Origin: Acuticoccus sp. I52.16.1
Lineage (GTDB): Bacteria; Pseudomonadota; Alphaproteobacteria; Rhizobiales; Amorphaceae
Assembly: GCF_022865125.1 (NCBI RefSeq)
Contig: NZ_CP094832.1
Coordinates: forward strand, 16,414-80,413
Direction: 5' to 3'
DNA length: 64,000 bases
The notes under the pieces are model-generated. The model saw only the letters and a list, made by a program, of their open reading frames with translations. It was not told where the DNA came from and made no database searches. Made by a program: the position numbers and the translations under genes. Shown here one piece after another: positions 25,260-34,839 of the stretch. Position 1 is the stretch's first letter. Every line of letters starts with the position of its first letter.

Positions 25260-27032
25260 ATGGCGCCGGCGAGTGTGATCGACGAGGTGGATGCAGCGAA
25301 CGTGCGGCGGCACGTGGAGACGATCGTCACCGAAATTCCGCACCGCGCGGCGGGATCCGAGAACGGCAAGCGGATGGCCGAGTACAGCGCCGCGGCGATG
25401 CGCGAGGTCGGTGTCGCCGACACGCACGTCCACGAGCTCCCCGCCATCGTCAGCTTTCCCGAGCACGCCGACTTCGCCGTCACGGCGCCGACGCAGATCT
25501 CGATCCAGGCCAACACGCTCGGCCACAGCACGCTGACGATGCCCGAGGGGATCGGCGGCGACCTCGTCTACGTCGGTTCCGGCGCGTTCGCGGACTACGA
25601 GGGCAAGGACGTTCGCGGCAAGATCATCCTGACCGAGCTGTCCTACTCGCCGGCGCGGCACGAGAAGCAGCGCATCGCGGCGCTGAAGGGCGCCATCGGC
25701 TGCGTGATGATGAACTGGGGCCACCCGGAGAACGAGGCGGTGCCGTTCGGCTCGGTCAAACCCGCCTGGGGCACGCCGACGCCCGACACCTACGACACCG
25801 AGATGGCGACGCTCCCGTGCATCGGCATCTCGCGCGCGGCGGGGCTGAAGCTGAAGGACATGTGCGCCGAGGGGACGGTGCGCGTGTGGCTGAAGACCCA
25901 CGTCGAGAACGGCTGGCGGCCGGTGCAGATCACGGTCGGCGAGATCGCGCTCGACGCGAGCCCCGAGCCGGGCGACTTCGTCCTCGTCGGCGGCCATCAG
26001 GACTCTTGGCCGGGCGAGGCGGCGACCGACAATGCCGCCGGCAACGCCTGCATGATCGAGCTGGCGCGCGTCTTCAATCAGCACCGGGCCGAGCTGCGCC
26101 GCGGCCTGGTGTTCGGCTTCTGGACCGCGCACGAGACCGGGACGATGGCCGGCTCCTCCTGGTTCGCCGATCGCAACTGGGACAAGCTGCGCGACCACGC
26201 GGTCACCTACTTCCAGATCGACCAGCCGGGCTGCGTCGGCACCACGCGCTGGGCGACGTCGTCCAACGCGGAGCTGAAGAGCTTCCACGACCGGATCGAG
26301 AAGAACCTCCTGGGTGGGCGGGAGAACTACTGGAAGCGCGCGGCCAAGAGCGGCGACTCCTCGTTCTTCGGCCTCGGCATCCCGATGTTCCACGGCGAAG
26401 GCTCCTTCACCGAGCAGGAGCTGAAGGACACCGCGCTCGCCACCCTCGGCTGGTGGCACCACTCCATCGAGAACAAGCTCGACAAGCTCGATTGGGATTG
26501 GATGCAGGTGCACCTGCGCATCTACGCCGCCTACCTGTGGGAGCTGTGCACGGCGCCGGTGCTCCCCTTCGCCTACCGCCCGGTCGCCGACCAGATCCTC
26601 GCCCGCCTCAACGAGCTGGCGGCGGCGGGTGCGCCGGTGGGCCTCGGCTCCGTCGTCGAGCAGGCCGAGACCTTCGCCGAGGCCGCCGACCGGCTCGACG
26701 CGCTGGCCGAGACCTGGCGCGCCAAGTTCGCGGACGGCGCCGGCGACGAGGACGCGGCGCGCACGCTCAACGCGGCGTTCAAGAAGCTGTCGCACATGCT
26801 GGTGACGTTGCAGAGCAGCGCCAAGGGCACCTACGGGCAGGACACCTACGGCTTCACGCCGCAGACCACCATGATCCCGTGCCTGTTCGACATTCCGCAG
26901 CTCGCCACCCTGCCCGACGGCGAGGCGCGATGGATGCTCGAGACCAAGCTGGTGCGCGACCGCAACCGCGTCGCCGACACCATCGCCGACGCGCTCGCCG
27001 TCATCGGCGACACCGAGCGCACGCTGGCCTGA
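25260..27032 (+). CDS. M28-family zinc aminopeptidase-like protein
   Basis: A 590-residue protein. N-terminal residues 1-110 are helical, a PA-type insert is likely at about 100-200 (GGDLVYVGSGAFADYEGKDV), and the M28 core follows. The metal residues are visible as GGHQDSW (His, Asp), AATDNAAGN (Asp), TAHETGT (Glu pair area) and MFHGEGS (His). No clear signal peptide is seen, so it may act in the cytosol on imported peptides. ATG 25260 with AAAAGGG upstream is preferred to ATG 25197, which sits in the promoter. It starts a long rightward unit leading into a peptide-type transporter. Confidence 0.82.
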   Translation: MAPASVIDEVDAANVRRHVETIVTEIPHRAAGSENGKRMAEYSAAAMREVGVADTHVHELPAIVSFPEHADFAVTAPTQISIQANTLGHSTLTMPEGIGGDLVYVGSGAFADYEGKDVRGKIILTELSYSPARHEKQRIAALKGAIGCVMMNWGHPENEAVPFGSVKPAWGTPTPDTYDTEMATLPCIGISRAAGLKLKDMCAEGTVRVWLKTHVENGWRPVQITVGEIALDASPEPGDFVLVGGHQDSWPGEAATDNAAGNACMIELARVFNQHRAELRRGLVFGFWTAHETGTMAGSSWFADRNWDKLRDHAVTYFQIDQPGCVGTTRWATSSNAELKSFHDRIEKNLLGGRENYWKRAAKSGDSSFFGLGIPMFHGEGSFTEQELKDTALATLGWWHHSIENKLDKLDWDWMQVHLRIYAAYLWELCTAPVLPFAYRPVADQILARLNELAAAGAPVGLGSVVEQAETFAEAADRLDALAETWRAKFADGAGDEDAARTLNAAFKKLSHMLVTLQSSAKGTYGQDTYGFTPQTTMIPCLFDIPQLATLPDGEARWMLETKLVRDRNRVADTIADALAVIGDTERTLA

Positions 27033-27043
27033 GGCGGATGACG

Positions 27044-27805
27044 ATGCGCCCGCCCCACACCATCCTCTACCAGCTCGTGGCACCGATGGAGGTGACGGCG
27101 GGCCCGGAGGAGATCGAGCGGCGGCGCGCCTTCCTGGAGCGCTACGCCGCCGCCGGCACCGCCATCGACGTGCGCTCCGTCGCACGCGGCACCGCCGGAA
27201 TCGAGAGCCACTACGACGCCGCGCTGGTGGTCCCCCACCTCATCGACAGCATCGAGGGGGCGGGGGCGGACGCAGTCATCGTCGGCTGCTTCTCCGACCC
27301 CGGCCTCGACCCGGTGCGCGAACGCCTCGACGTTCCCGTGATCGGTCCGGGCGAGGCGGCGATGGCGCTCGCCCTCCAGCTCGGCGACCGCTTCTCGGTC
27401 ATCTCGCCGGGTGATGCCAACCCGGCCCGTGTCCAGGCTCGCGTGCGCCATCTCGGCCTGTCGGAGCGGTACGCCTCGTGCCGCGGCATGGGGCTTCGCG
27501 TGCCCGAGCTCGCCAACCGCGTGCCCGGCGCCCTGGAGCGGATCGAGACCACGGCGCGCGCCTGTCTCGACGACGGCGCCGACGTTCTCGTGCTCGGGTG
27601 CATGAGCATGGCGTTCCTCGGCCTCTCGGACGAGTTGCAGGCGCGGCTCGGCGTTCCGATCGTCAACCCCGTCGTCGCCGGCCTGAAGACGGCCGAGGCG
27701 ATGCTCTCCCACGGCATCACGCAAAGCCGCCGCACTTGGCCGACGCCGCCGGACAAGCCGCTGCTCGACCGCGCGAGCCGCCTCGAAACCACACAGACAA
27801 CGTGA
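27044..27805 (+). CDS. Asp/Glu/hydantoin racemase-family protein
   Basis: About 253 residues. The two catalytic Cys regions are ADAVIVGCFSDPG (first) and ADVLVLGCMSMAFL (second), as in hydantoin and aspartate/glutamate racemases. Two ATGs lie at 27038 and 27044; GAGG at 27031-27034 has correct spacing (9 bases) only for 27044. In a locus with hydantoinase and peptidases, racemisation of a hydantoin or an amino acid before or after ring opening is the likely role. Confidence 0.82.
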   Translation: MRPPHTILYQLVAPMEVTAGPEEIERRRAFLERYAAAGTAIDVRSVARGTAGIESHYDAALVVPHLIDSIEGAGADAVIVGCFSDPGLDPVRERLDVPVIGPGEAAMALALQLGDRFSVISPGDANPARVQARVRHLGLSERYASCRGMGLRVPELANRVPGALERIETTARACLDDGADVLVLGCMSMAFLGLSDELQARLGVPIVNPVVAGLKTAEAMLSHGITQSRRTWPTPPDKPLLDRASRLETTQTT

Positions 27806-27818
27806 GGGGACCACTGCA

Positions 27819-29405
27819 ATGAAGACTTCGTTATTGGCGAGTGTCGCGCTCGCCGCGACGCTCATGGCGGGCTGGCCAGCGGGCGCCATGGCCCAGGAGG
27901 CACCGTCCGAGATCGTCTGGGGCGACACCCTGCCCAAGGGCCTCGACCCGCATGTCGTCTACGACGTGCCGATGCAGTTCATCCTGCTCAACAACTACGA
28001 CGGCCTGTTCCGCTACGTCGGCAACCCGCCCGAGCTGGAGCCGTGGCTCGCCGAAGGCTACGAGGTCAGCGACGACGCCCTCACCTGGACGATCTCGCTG
28101 AAGCCGGACGTCACCTTCCACGACGGCAGCGCGCTGACCGCCGACGACGTGGTCTATTCGTTCAAGCGCCTGCTGGAGATGGGCCAGGGCCCCTCGGGCG
28201 CGTTCAAGCCGGTTCTGAAGCCGGAGAACGTGACCAAGGTCGACGATCTCACCGTGCAGTTCGTCCTCGACGCACCGTACACGCCGTTCCTCGCCGCGCT
28301 GCCGCTGGTCGCGATCGTCAACGAGGACCTCGTCAAGGAGAACGAGAAGGACGGCGACTGGGGCGCCGAATGGCTCGCCTCCAACGAGGCCGGCTCCGGC
28401 GCCTACTCGATCGACCCGTCGACGTATCGTCCGCAAGAGAACGTGGACATGATGCGCTTCGAGGATCACTTCTACGGCTGGGACGACAACGAGAACCCGG
28501 TCGACATCGTGCGCGCCGCGCCGGTGAAGGAGACCTCGACCCGCGTGCTGGCGCTGATGCGCGGCGATATCGACGCCACCGACTCCTACCTGCCGACCGA
28601 TCAGGTCGAGCGGGTCGAGAAGGCGGACGGCGTGCATGTGGCGCAGGACGAGTCCATGCGCGTCATGCTCATCCGCATGAACAACCAGCGCGCGCCGTTC
28701 GACAACAAGAACTTCCGCAAGTGCGTCAGCCATGCCTTCCAGTATGACGGGTTCATCTCGATCATCCTGAAGGACTACGCGATCCGCAACGCGGGCCCGA
28801 TCCCCAACAACCTGTGGGGCGCGCCGGCCGACCTCGAGCCCTACGGCTACGATATCGAGAAGGCCAAAGAGTACTGCGACGCCGCGCGGGCCGAAGGCGC
28901 CGACCTCGACCGGCCGATGGAGATCCAGATCCAGTCGGCGCTCGACCAGACGACGCAGTCGGCGCAGCTTCTCCAGGCCGGCTTCCAGGAACTGGGCCTG
29001 ACGCTGAACCTCGTCCCGTCCACCTGGGCGCAGCTCACCACCGACGCCGCCTCCGCCGAGACGACGCCGGACATGTGGGTCCACTGGGTCTCCACCTATT
29101 TCGTCGACCCGGAGAACTGGATCGGCCAGATGTACGACAGCCAGTTCCACGGCACCTGGAAGGCCTCGTCCTGGTACCAGAACGACAAGGTGGACGCGCT
29201 GCTGCGTGAGGCCCGCGCCGAGACCGACCAGGCCAAGCGCGCCACCCTCTACGAGGAGGCCTCGCGCATCGTCGTCGACGATGCGGTGGACGTGTGGATC
29301 TACAACACCGTCCAGCTGCGCGGCCTCAGCGACAAGGTGGAGGGCTACAAGTTCTCCCCCGTCGGCTCGGGCGGCGACATCCGCTGGATCTCGATGGCCG
29401 AGTAA
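27819..29405 (+). CDS. Peptide/nickel-type ABC transporter binding protein (SBP_bac_5)
   Basis: A 528-residue periplasmic protein. The signal peptide ends at about residue 25 (AGAMAQ). The family 5 fold is shown by WTISLKPDVTFHDGSALTADDVVYSFKR and a C-terminal region rich in Trp/Tyr. It has a GAGGGG ribosome-binding site. It would capture di- or oligopeptides or a peptide-like amide for the four-subunit transporter that follows. The hairpin after the gene explains why it can be made in excess over the permeases. Confidence 0.9.
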   Translation: MKTSLLASVALAATLMAGWPAGAMAQEAPSEIVWGDTLPKGLDPHVVYDVPMQFILLNNYDGLFRYVGNPPELEPWLAEGYEVSDDALTWTISLKPDVTFHDGSALTADDVVYSFKRLLEMGQGPSGAFKPVLKPENVTKVDDLTVQFVLDAPYTPFLAALPLVAIVNEDLVKENEKDGDWGAEWLASNEAGSGAYSIDPSTYRPQENVDMMRFEDHFYGWDDNENPVDIVRAAPVKETSTRVLALMRGDIDATDSYLPTDQVERVEKADGVHVAQDESMRVMLIRMNNQRAPFDNKNFRKCVSHAFQYDGFISIILKDYAIRNAGPIPNNLWGAPADLEPYGYDIEKAKEYCDAARAEGADLDRPMEIQIQSALDQTTQSAQLLQAGFQELGLTLNLVPSTWAQLTTDAASAETTPDMWVHWVSTYFVDPENWIGQMYDSQFHGTWKASSWYQNDKVDALLREARAETDQAKRATLYEEASRIVVDDAVDVWIYNTVQLRGLSDKVEGYKFSPVGSGGDIRWISMAE

Positions 29406-29421
29406 GCCCGGCCCGGCACCC

Positions 29422-29445
29422 GCCTGCGGCACCCGTGCCGCAGGC
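29422..29445 (+). terminator. Perfect hairpin between binding-protein and permease genes
   Basis: GCCTGCGGCAC and GTGCCGCAGGC form a perfect 11-base stem around a CC centre. It lies 17 bases after the binding-protein stop, within a 146-base spacer. There is no T run, so partial termination or 3' protection of the upstream message is more likely than full termination. This is a common way to raise binding-protein levels. Confidence 0.65.
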
Positions 29446-29551
29446 TGTCGGCGGGCGCGTCGGCCCCTCGCGGGCGGCGCGCCCGCCGCACGCGCGGCCC
29501 CGCCGCCACGGCGCGGCGCCACCCTTCGCAGGGCCTCAACCGGAGACGGTC

Positions 29552-30562
29552 ATGTTTCGTTTCGTCCTTCGCCGCATCCTGTTGATGGTGCCGGTCCTCT
29601 TCGGGCTGCTGCTCCTCACCTTCGTGATGTTGCAGATGGTCCCCGGCGACCCCGCCGCGACGCTCGCCGGCGAGAACGCCACGCCCGAGCAGATCGCCGA
29701 GATCCGCCAGAAGTTCGGCTTCGACGATCCCATCGTCGTCCAGTTCGGCCGCTACCTGTCGCAGATCGCGCAAGGCGATTTCGGCGTCTCGGCCTACTCG
29801 CGCCGCCCGGTCGGCGACGACATCGTGCTGCGCCTGCCGGCGACGATGGAGCTGACCCTGGTGGCGCTCACCTTCGCGGCGTTCGGCGGCATCCTCGTCG
29901 GCACCCTCGCGGCGGTGTGGCACAACTCGCCGTTCGACCACGCGGTGCGCATCGTCTCGGTCGCCGGGCTCGCGGTCGCCTCGTTCTGGTTCGCGATCAT
30001 GCTCCAGATGCTGTTCGCGATGGAGCTCGACTGGCTGCCGCTACGCGGCCGGCTCCCCACCGGAATGCCCGCCCCGCCGGACGTGACCGGCCTCTACCTC
30101 GTCGATTCCCTGATTTCCGGCGAGTTCGGCACCTTCTGGCAGGCGCTGCAGCACCTCGTCCTGCCAGCCTTCACGCTCTCGCTGGGCGGGCTCGCCACCA
30201 TCGCCCGGTTCACCCGCTCGTCGATCATCGAGACCATGCAGCGCGACTTCGTCACCTACGAGGAGGCGGTCGGCTACCCCAAGCGGCGCATCATCCTGCC
30301 CTACGTCCTGCGCAATTCGCTGGTCTCGCCGGTGACGCAGATCGGTCTCCTCTTCGGCCAGCTCGTCGCCGGCGCCGTCGTGGTCGAGGCGATCTTCGAC
30401 TGGCCGGGCCTCGGCTCCTATCTCGTCGAGGCGATCTTCACCTCCGACTACAAGGCGATCCTCGCGGTGACGCTCGTCGTCGGTCTCATCTACGCGGCGG
30501 TGAACATCGTCGTCGACCTCATCCACGGGATCATCGACCCCCGCGTCGCGGACCAAATGTAA
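29552..30562 (+). CDS. Peptide-type ABC transporter permease, DppB-like
   Basis: A 336-residue inner-membrane permease with six helices. The N-terminus MFRFVLRRILLMVPVLFGL plus QMVPGDPA is diagnostic of DppB/OppB. The EAA coupling loop lies near YEEAVGYPKRRII. A GGAG ribosome-binding site precedes it. It forms the channel with the DppC-like protein. Confidence 0.92.
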   Translation: MFRFVLRRILLMVPVLFGLLLLTFVMLQMVPGDPAATLAGENATPEQIAEIRQKFGFDDPIVVQFGRYLSQIAQGDFGVSAYSRRPVGDDIVLRLPATMELTLVALTFAAFGGILVGTLAAVWHNSPFDHAVRIVSVAGLAVASFWFAIMLQMLFAMELDWLPLRGRLPTGMPAPPDVTGLYLVDSLISGEFGTFWQALQHLVLPAFTLSLGGLATIARFTRSSIIETMQRDFVTYEEAVGYPKRRIILPYVLRNSLVSPVTQIGLLFGQLVAGAVVVEAIFDWPGLGSYLVEAIFTSDYKAILAVTLVVGLIYAAVNIVVDLIHGIIDPRVADQM

Positions 30563-30566
30563 CGCC

Positions 30567-31406
30567 ATGCTGGTTCTCAAGAAGCTCCTGCGCGACGTGC
30601 CGGCGGTGATCGGCCTCGTCATCATCCTCGCCATCGTCACCTGCGCGATCTTCGCCTGGCAGATCGCGCCGGACCCGGACGGCGTCTTCCGCGCCAACAT
30701 CCTCGCCCGCCTCCAGCCGCCGAGCTGGGAGCACCCGTTCGGCACCGACAATCTGGGCCGCGATGTCCTCTCGCGCGTCATCGTCGGCAGCCGCACCGCG
30801 CTCACCATCGCCATCGGCGTCGTGGTCGTCTCGATGCTGATCGGCATCCCGCTGGGGCTTTACGCCGGCTACGTCTCGGGCTGGGTGTCGGAGGTCATCA
30901 TGCGCGTGACCGACATCTTCCTCGCCGTGCCGCAGCTCATCCTGGCGCTGGCGGTGGCGCAGATCCTCTCGCGCGGGATCGAGAGCGCGATGCTGGCGCT
31001 CGCCCTCACCTACTGGCCGTTCTTCACCCGCACCGTCTATTCCGAGACGCGGCGCCTGCGCTCGGCCCTCTTCATCGAGGCGATGGAGGGGTTGGGGGCG
31101 AGCCGGCTGCGCATCATCGTGGCGCACATCCTGCCCAACGTCGCCGCGCCCATCATCGTGCGCGCCACCATCGGCATGGGCTTCACCATCCTGACGGCGG
31201 CGACGCTCGGCTTCCTCGGCATCGGCGCGACGCCGCCCTCGCCGGACTGGGGCCTCGCCATCGCCGAGAGCCGGCAATACCTCCCCGAAAGCTGGTGGTT
31301 TGCGACCTTCCCGGGCCTCGCGATCCTCGTCACCGTGCTCGGCTTCAACCTCTTCGGCGACGGCCTCAGGGACCTCGTCGACCCGCGGCTGAGGCGCTCG
31401 CGATGA
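30567..31406 (+). CDS. Peptide-type ABC transporter permease, DppC-like
   Basis: A 279-residue permease carrying HPFGTDNLGRDVLSRVIVGSR (the OppC N-terminal signature), VTDIFLAVPQLILALA, and an EAA loop around EAMEGLGASRLRIIVAHILP. It starts 4 bases after the DppB-like stop and overlaps the ATPase gene by ATGA. It is the second half of the transmembrane channel. Confidence 0.92.
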   Translation: MLVLKKLLRDVPAVIGLVIILAIVTCAIFAWQIAPDPDGVFRANILARLQPPSWEHPFGTDNLGRDVLSRVIVGSRTALTIAIGVVVVSMLIGIPLGLYAGYVSGWVSEVIMRVTDIFLAVPQLILALAVAQILSRGIESAMLALALTYWPFFTRTVYSETRRLRSALFIEAMEGLGASRLRIIVAHILPNVAAPIIVRATIGMGFTILTAATLGFLGIGATPPSPDWGLAIAESRQYLPESWWFATFPGLAILVTVLGFNLFGDGLRDLVDPRLRRSR

Positions 31407-32398
31407 CCGTCTCCACCCTCTCCGTCCAGGGCCTGAAGATCTCCGTCCCGACCGACGAAGGCCGCGCGCGGATCCTCGATTTCGTCGACTTCGACCTGCC
31501 GCGCGGGCACGTCCTTGGCATCGCCGGCGAGTCCGGTTGCGGCAAGTCCACGCTGATCAAGACGATCCTCGGCATCCTGCCGCGGCAGGCGGTGGTCGAC
31601 GCCGGGTCCATCTGGTTCCGCGGCACGGACCTCCTGACCCTGTCGCGCGACGAGATGCGCCGGCGCATCCGCGGCAGCGGCATCGGCTTCATCCCGCAGG
31701 ACCCCTATCTGGCGCTCAACCCGGTCTTCAAGGTCGGCAAGCAGCTGATGGAAATCCTGGTCTGGAACGGGATGCCGGGCGAGGCGCCGGATGGGCGGCT
31801 GACCCGGGCCAAGGCGCGCCGTTACCGCGAGCACCTCGTCAAGCTCCTGCGCCAGGTGCAGGTGCCGGACCCGGAGGACGCGCTGGAGCGCTACCCGCAC
31901 CAGTTCTCCGGCGGGCAACGGCAGCGCCTCCTCATCGCCGCCGCCCTCGCCTCGCAGCCCGAGCTGATCCTCGCAGACGAGCCGACCACCGCGCTCGACG
32001 TGACGACGCAGATGCAGATCCTCAAGCTCCTCAAGGAACTGGTGGAGGAGTTCGAGGCGTCGATGCTGTTCGTGACGCACGATTTCGGCGTGCTGGCGCA
32101 GGTCTGCGATTCGGTCTCGGTGATGTACGCGGGGCAGACGATCGAGTCCGGCCGCGCGGCGAGCGTCATCGGCGCGCCGCTGCATCCCTACTCGCGCCGG
32201 CTGATCGCCTGCCACCCGGAACGCTCGGCGGATATCGCCGGGATCGCCGGCCAGGTCCCCTCCCCGCTCGCCCCGCCGGACGGGTGCCGCTTCAACCCGC
32301 GCTGCGAGCAGGCGATGCCGGCCTGTAGCGCCCGCCGCCCGCCGCTCGCCCGAACCGATGCGGGGGAGAACCGCGTCGCCTGTGTCCTTTATGAGTGA
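31403..32398 (+). CDS. Peptide-type ABC transporter ATPase, DppD-like
   Basis: A 331-residue ATPase with Walker A GESGCGKST, QDPYLALNPVFKVG, the signature FSGGQRQ and Walker B LILADEP. The C-terminal oligopeptide/dipeptide extension has Cys residues in GCRFNPRCEQAMPAC, which may bind an Fe-S cluster in this family. It is translationally coupled to both neighbours. Confidence 0.92.
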   Translation: MTVSTLSVQGLKISVPTDEGRARILDFVDFDLPRGHVLGIAGESGCGKSTLIKTILGILPRQAVVDAGSIWFRGTDLLTLSRDEMRRRIRGSGIGFIPQDPYLALNPVFKVGKQLMEILVWNGMPGEAPDGRLTRAKARRYREHLVKLLRQVQVPDPEDALERYPHQFSGGQRQRLLIAAALASQPELILADEPTTALDVTTQMQILKLLKELVEEFEASMLFVTHDFGVLAQVCDSVSVMYAGQTIESGRAASVIGAPLHPYSRRLIACHPERSADIAGIAGQVPSPLAPPDGCRFNPRCEQAMPACSARRPPLARTDAGENRVACVLYE

Positions 32399-33398
32399 TC
32401 GCCCCGCCATGCGCGACGAACCCCTCCTCCAGCTCGACCGCATCGTGACGGAGTTTCGCGGCACCAAGCGCTTCCTGGCGCCGGCGCCCGCCCCGGTCGT
32501 CGCCGTCAACGACGTCAGCCTCGAGGTGCGCGAGGGCGAGGTGCTGGGCCTCGTCGGCGAATCGGGGTGCGGCAAGTCCACCCTCGCCAAGACGATCCTC
32601 GGCCTCTACCGCGAGGACTCGGGCGACATCCTGCTCGCCGGGCGCGAGGTCTCCGGCGTCGACCCGCGGCGCGCGCGGCGGCTGCGCGGCGACATCCAGT
32701 ACGTCCACCAGGACCCCGGCGCGGCGCTCGATCCGTGGTGGCGCGTCGGCGGGATCTTGCACGAATCGCTGCGCATCAACGGCGTGACCGACCGCAAGGA
32801 GCGCGACCGCCTGATCGACGAGATGCTCGACGCGGTCGGCCTCGCGCCCTCCTTCAAGCGGCGCTATCCGCACGAGCTGTCCGGCGGGCAGCAGCGGCGG
32901 GTCGGCCTCGCCCGCACGCTCATCCTGCGTCCGCGCCTCATCATCCTCGACGAGCCGACCTCCGGGCTCGACCTCTCGGTGCAGGCGACGGTGCTGCGGC
33001 TGATGCGCGACATTCGCGAGCAGTTCGGCCTCACCTACATCTTCATCAGCCACGACCTCTCGGTCGTGCGGCGCATGTGCGACCGGGTGGCGATCATGTA
33101 CCTCGGCCGCATCGTCGAGATCGGCCGGACGGAGGATGTGTTCGCCCGCCCCCGCCATCCCTACACGCACGCGCTGCTGGAGGCGGCCCCCTCGCTGGAA
33201 CCCGGCCAGCTCGACCGCGCCAAGATGATCGAGGGCGACCCGCCGAGCGTGCGCAAGGTGCCGGACGGCTGCGCCTTCCACACCCGTTGCGACTACTCGG
33301 ACGACGCCTGCACCAAGGCCGTCCCCCCGCTGGAGGAGGCGGACGGCCACCACGTCCGCTGCATTCACTGGCAGGCCCTGCGCGACCGTGCCGCGTAG
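32391..33398 (+). CDS. Peptide-type ABC transporter ATPase, DppF-like
   Basis: A 335-residue ATPase with Walker A GESGCGKST, signature LSGGQQR and Walker B LIILDEP. The C-terminal Cys extension is GCAFHTRCDYSDDAC. I use ATG 32391, overlapping the DppD-like stop by 8 bases; an earlier ATG at 32358 adds only residues read through the upstream gene. It completes the transporter. Confidence 0.91.
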   Translation: MSDRPAMRDEPLLQLDRIVTEFRGTKRFLAPAPAPVVAVNDVSLEVREGEVLGLVGESGCGKSTLAKTILGLYREDSGDILLAGREVSGVDPRRARRLRGDIQYVHQDPGAALDPWWRVGGILHESLRINGVTDRKERDRLIDEMLDAVGLAPSFKRRYPHELSGGQQRRVGLARTLILRPRLIILDEPTSGLDLSVQATVLRLMRDIREQFGLTYIFISHDLSVVRRMCDRVAIMYLGRIVEIGRTEDVFARPRHPYTHALLEAAPSLEPGQLDRAKMIEGDPPSVRKVPDGCAFHTRCDYSDDACTKAVPPLEEADGHHVRCIHWQALRDRAA

Positions 33399-33430
33399 CC
33401 CGTCTTCGTAACCCGGCCGCGTAGCCCGTC
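33390..33430. repeat. 15-bp direct repeat at the transporter operon end
   Basis: GCCGCGTAGCCCGTC occurs at 33390-33404 and again at 33416-33430, 26 bases apart. The first copy spans the DppF-like stop codon. The intervening bases include a degenerate third copy of the TAGCCCG core (TAACCCG). It looks like a local duplication. The rest of the gap to 33559 holds a GC hairpin core (CGGGCGCCGCCCG). Confidence 0.7.
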
Positions 33431-33559
33431 CGCGTCCCCGGCGACACGGTCGCGGCCCGACCGCACCGCGGCCGGAGGCTCTCGCCCGCTTTGCCGGCTT
33501 CCGGGCGGGCGCCGCCCGTGCTTCATCAGGGCGCAGGATATTGTCGTCGATGGGTTCCG

Positions 33560-34819
33560 ATGGGTGATGTGACCGCCGCGGCTGCGCGGCCCAAGCCGTG
33601 GATCGCCGCGCTCGTGGTGGCGACGGCGATGCAGACCGTGCTCGCCATGCTGACGCGGGCTCTCCCCGTCATCGGCCCGCCGATCACCGCGCTCGCCGGG
33701 GTGCCGGACGAGAATGTCGGCCATCTCGCGGCGCTGTGCTCGTTCGGGACGATGGTGTTCCTGCTCGGTGGGGCGCCGCTGATCGCGGTGTTCGGCCCGG
33801 TGCGGCTGCTGCAATGCGGCGCGCTGCTCGGCGGCGGGGCGATCCTTCTCGGCCTCAGCGGCTCGTGGGCGGCGCTGCTGCTGGCCTCGTTCGCGATCGG
33901 CGTCGGCTATGCCCCCTCCGCGCCGGCGGGGAGCGAGGTGCTCCAGCAGAGGGTGCCGGCGCGGCGCCGCTCGCTGATGTTCTCCATCAAGCAGTCGGGC
34001 GTGCCGCTGGGCGGGGTGATCGCGGGGGCGATGCTGCCGCCGCTCCTCTTGTGGGGCGGTGTCCCGGCGGCGATCGTCGGCGCGGCGGTGCTGACCTTCC
34101 TCGCGGTCCTCGCCGCCGAGCCGCTGCGCCACGCCATCGACGCCGACCGGCCGTTGCCGCCGGAGGCCGCGGCGGGAGCCCTCGCCCCGCGCCTCGCCGC
34201 CCAGCTCACCATGCCGTTCCGCATCGTGCTGGCCGATCCGGGGCGCATCGTCATCACCTTCGCCGGCGTCTCGTTCGCCGTGGCGCAGGGGGCGCTCTTC
34301 ACCTTCTTCGTCACCGCGCTGCACGTCGGCACGGACCACTCGCTCGCCGCCATCGGCGCGGCCTTCGCACTGATGCAGGCGGTCGGCGTCGTGTCGCGGG
34401 TGGCGGTCGGGTGGATCGCCGACCGGATCGGCTCGGCGCACCGCACCCTCGTCGGCCTCGCCTTCGCCTCCTCCGCGACGATGGCGGTGCTGGCGTTCGC
34501 CGAGGCGGACTGGCCGTATGTCGCCATCAGCGCCGTCGCGGCGGTCTCCGGCTTCGCGGTCGCCTCGTGGAACGGGGTGCTCCTCGCGGAGGTGAGCGCC
34601 CTCGCCCCGCGCGGCCGCGTCGGCGAGGCGACCGCGGCGACGACCTTCTTCATCTTCGCGGGCTACGTGATCGGCCCGCTCGTCATCAGTACCATCGTCG
34701 CCGCCACCGGCAGCTACACCGCCGGCTTCCTGTTCGCCGCGGCGCCCCCCTTCGTGTCGGGCCTGCTGCTGCTGGCGATCCGCCATCGTGCGCCGCCGAC
34801 GCCGCGCGCCGGAGCCTGA
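33560..34819 (+). CDS. MFS transporter, 12-helix (CynX/NimT-like)
   Basis: A 419-residue integral membrane protein with about 12 hydrophobic segments and a central basic loop (PARRRS, then SIKQSGVPLGG, a motif common in the CynX/NimT and phthalate-permease-like branches). GWIADRIGSAHR resembles the conserved MFS motif A repeat in the second half. ATG 33560 is chosen; an earlier ATG at 33491 gives an implausible N-terminus. It follows the peptide transporter after 161 bases and precedes the convergent toxin gene. Substrate unknown, probably an organic anion. Confidence 0.82.
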   Translation: MGDVTAAAARPKPWIAALVVATAMQTVLAMLTRALPVIGPPITALAGVPDENVGHLAALCSFGTMVFLLGGAPLIAVFGPVRLLQCGALLGGGAILLGLSGSWAALLLASFAIGVGYAPSAPAGSEVLQQRVPARRRSLMFSIKQSGVPLGGVIAGAMLPPLLLWGGVPAAIVGAAVLTFLAVLAAEPLRHAIDADRPLPPEAAAGALAPRLAAQLTMPFRIVLADPGRIVITFAGVSFAVAQGALFTFFVTALHVGTDHSLAAIGAAFALMQAVGVVSRVAVGWIADRIGSAHRTLVGLAFASSATMAVLAFAEADWPYVAISAVAAVSGFAVASWNGVLLAEVSALAPRGRVGEATAATTFFIFAGYVIGPLVISTIVAATGSYTAGFLFAAAPPFVSGLLLLAIRHRAPPTPRAGA

Positions 34820-34839
34820 CGAACGGTCCGCCGGCGGAC

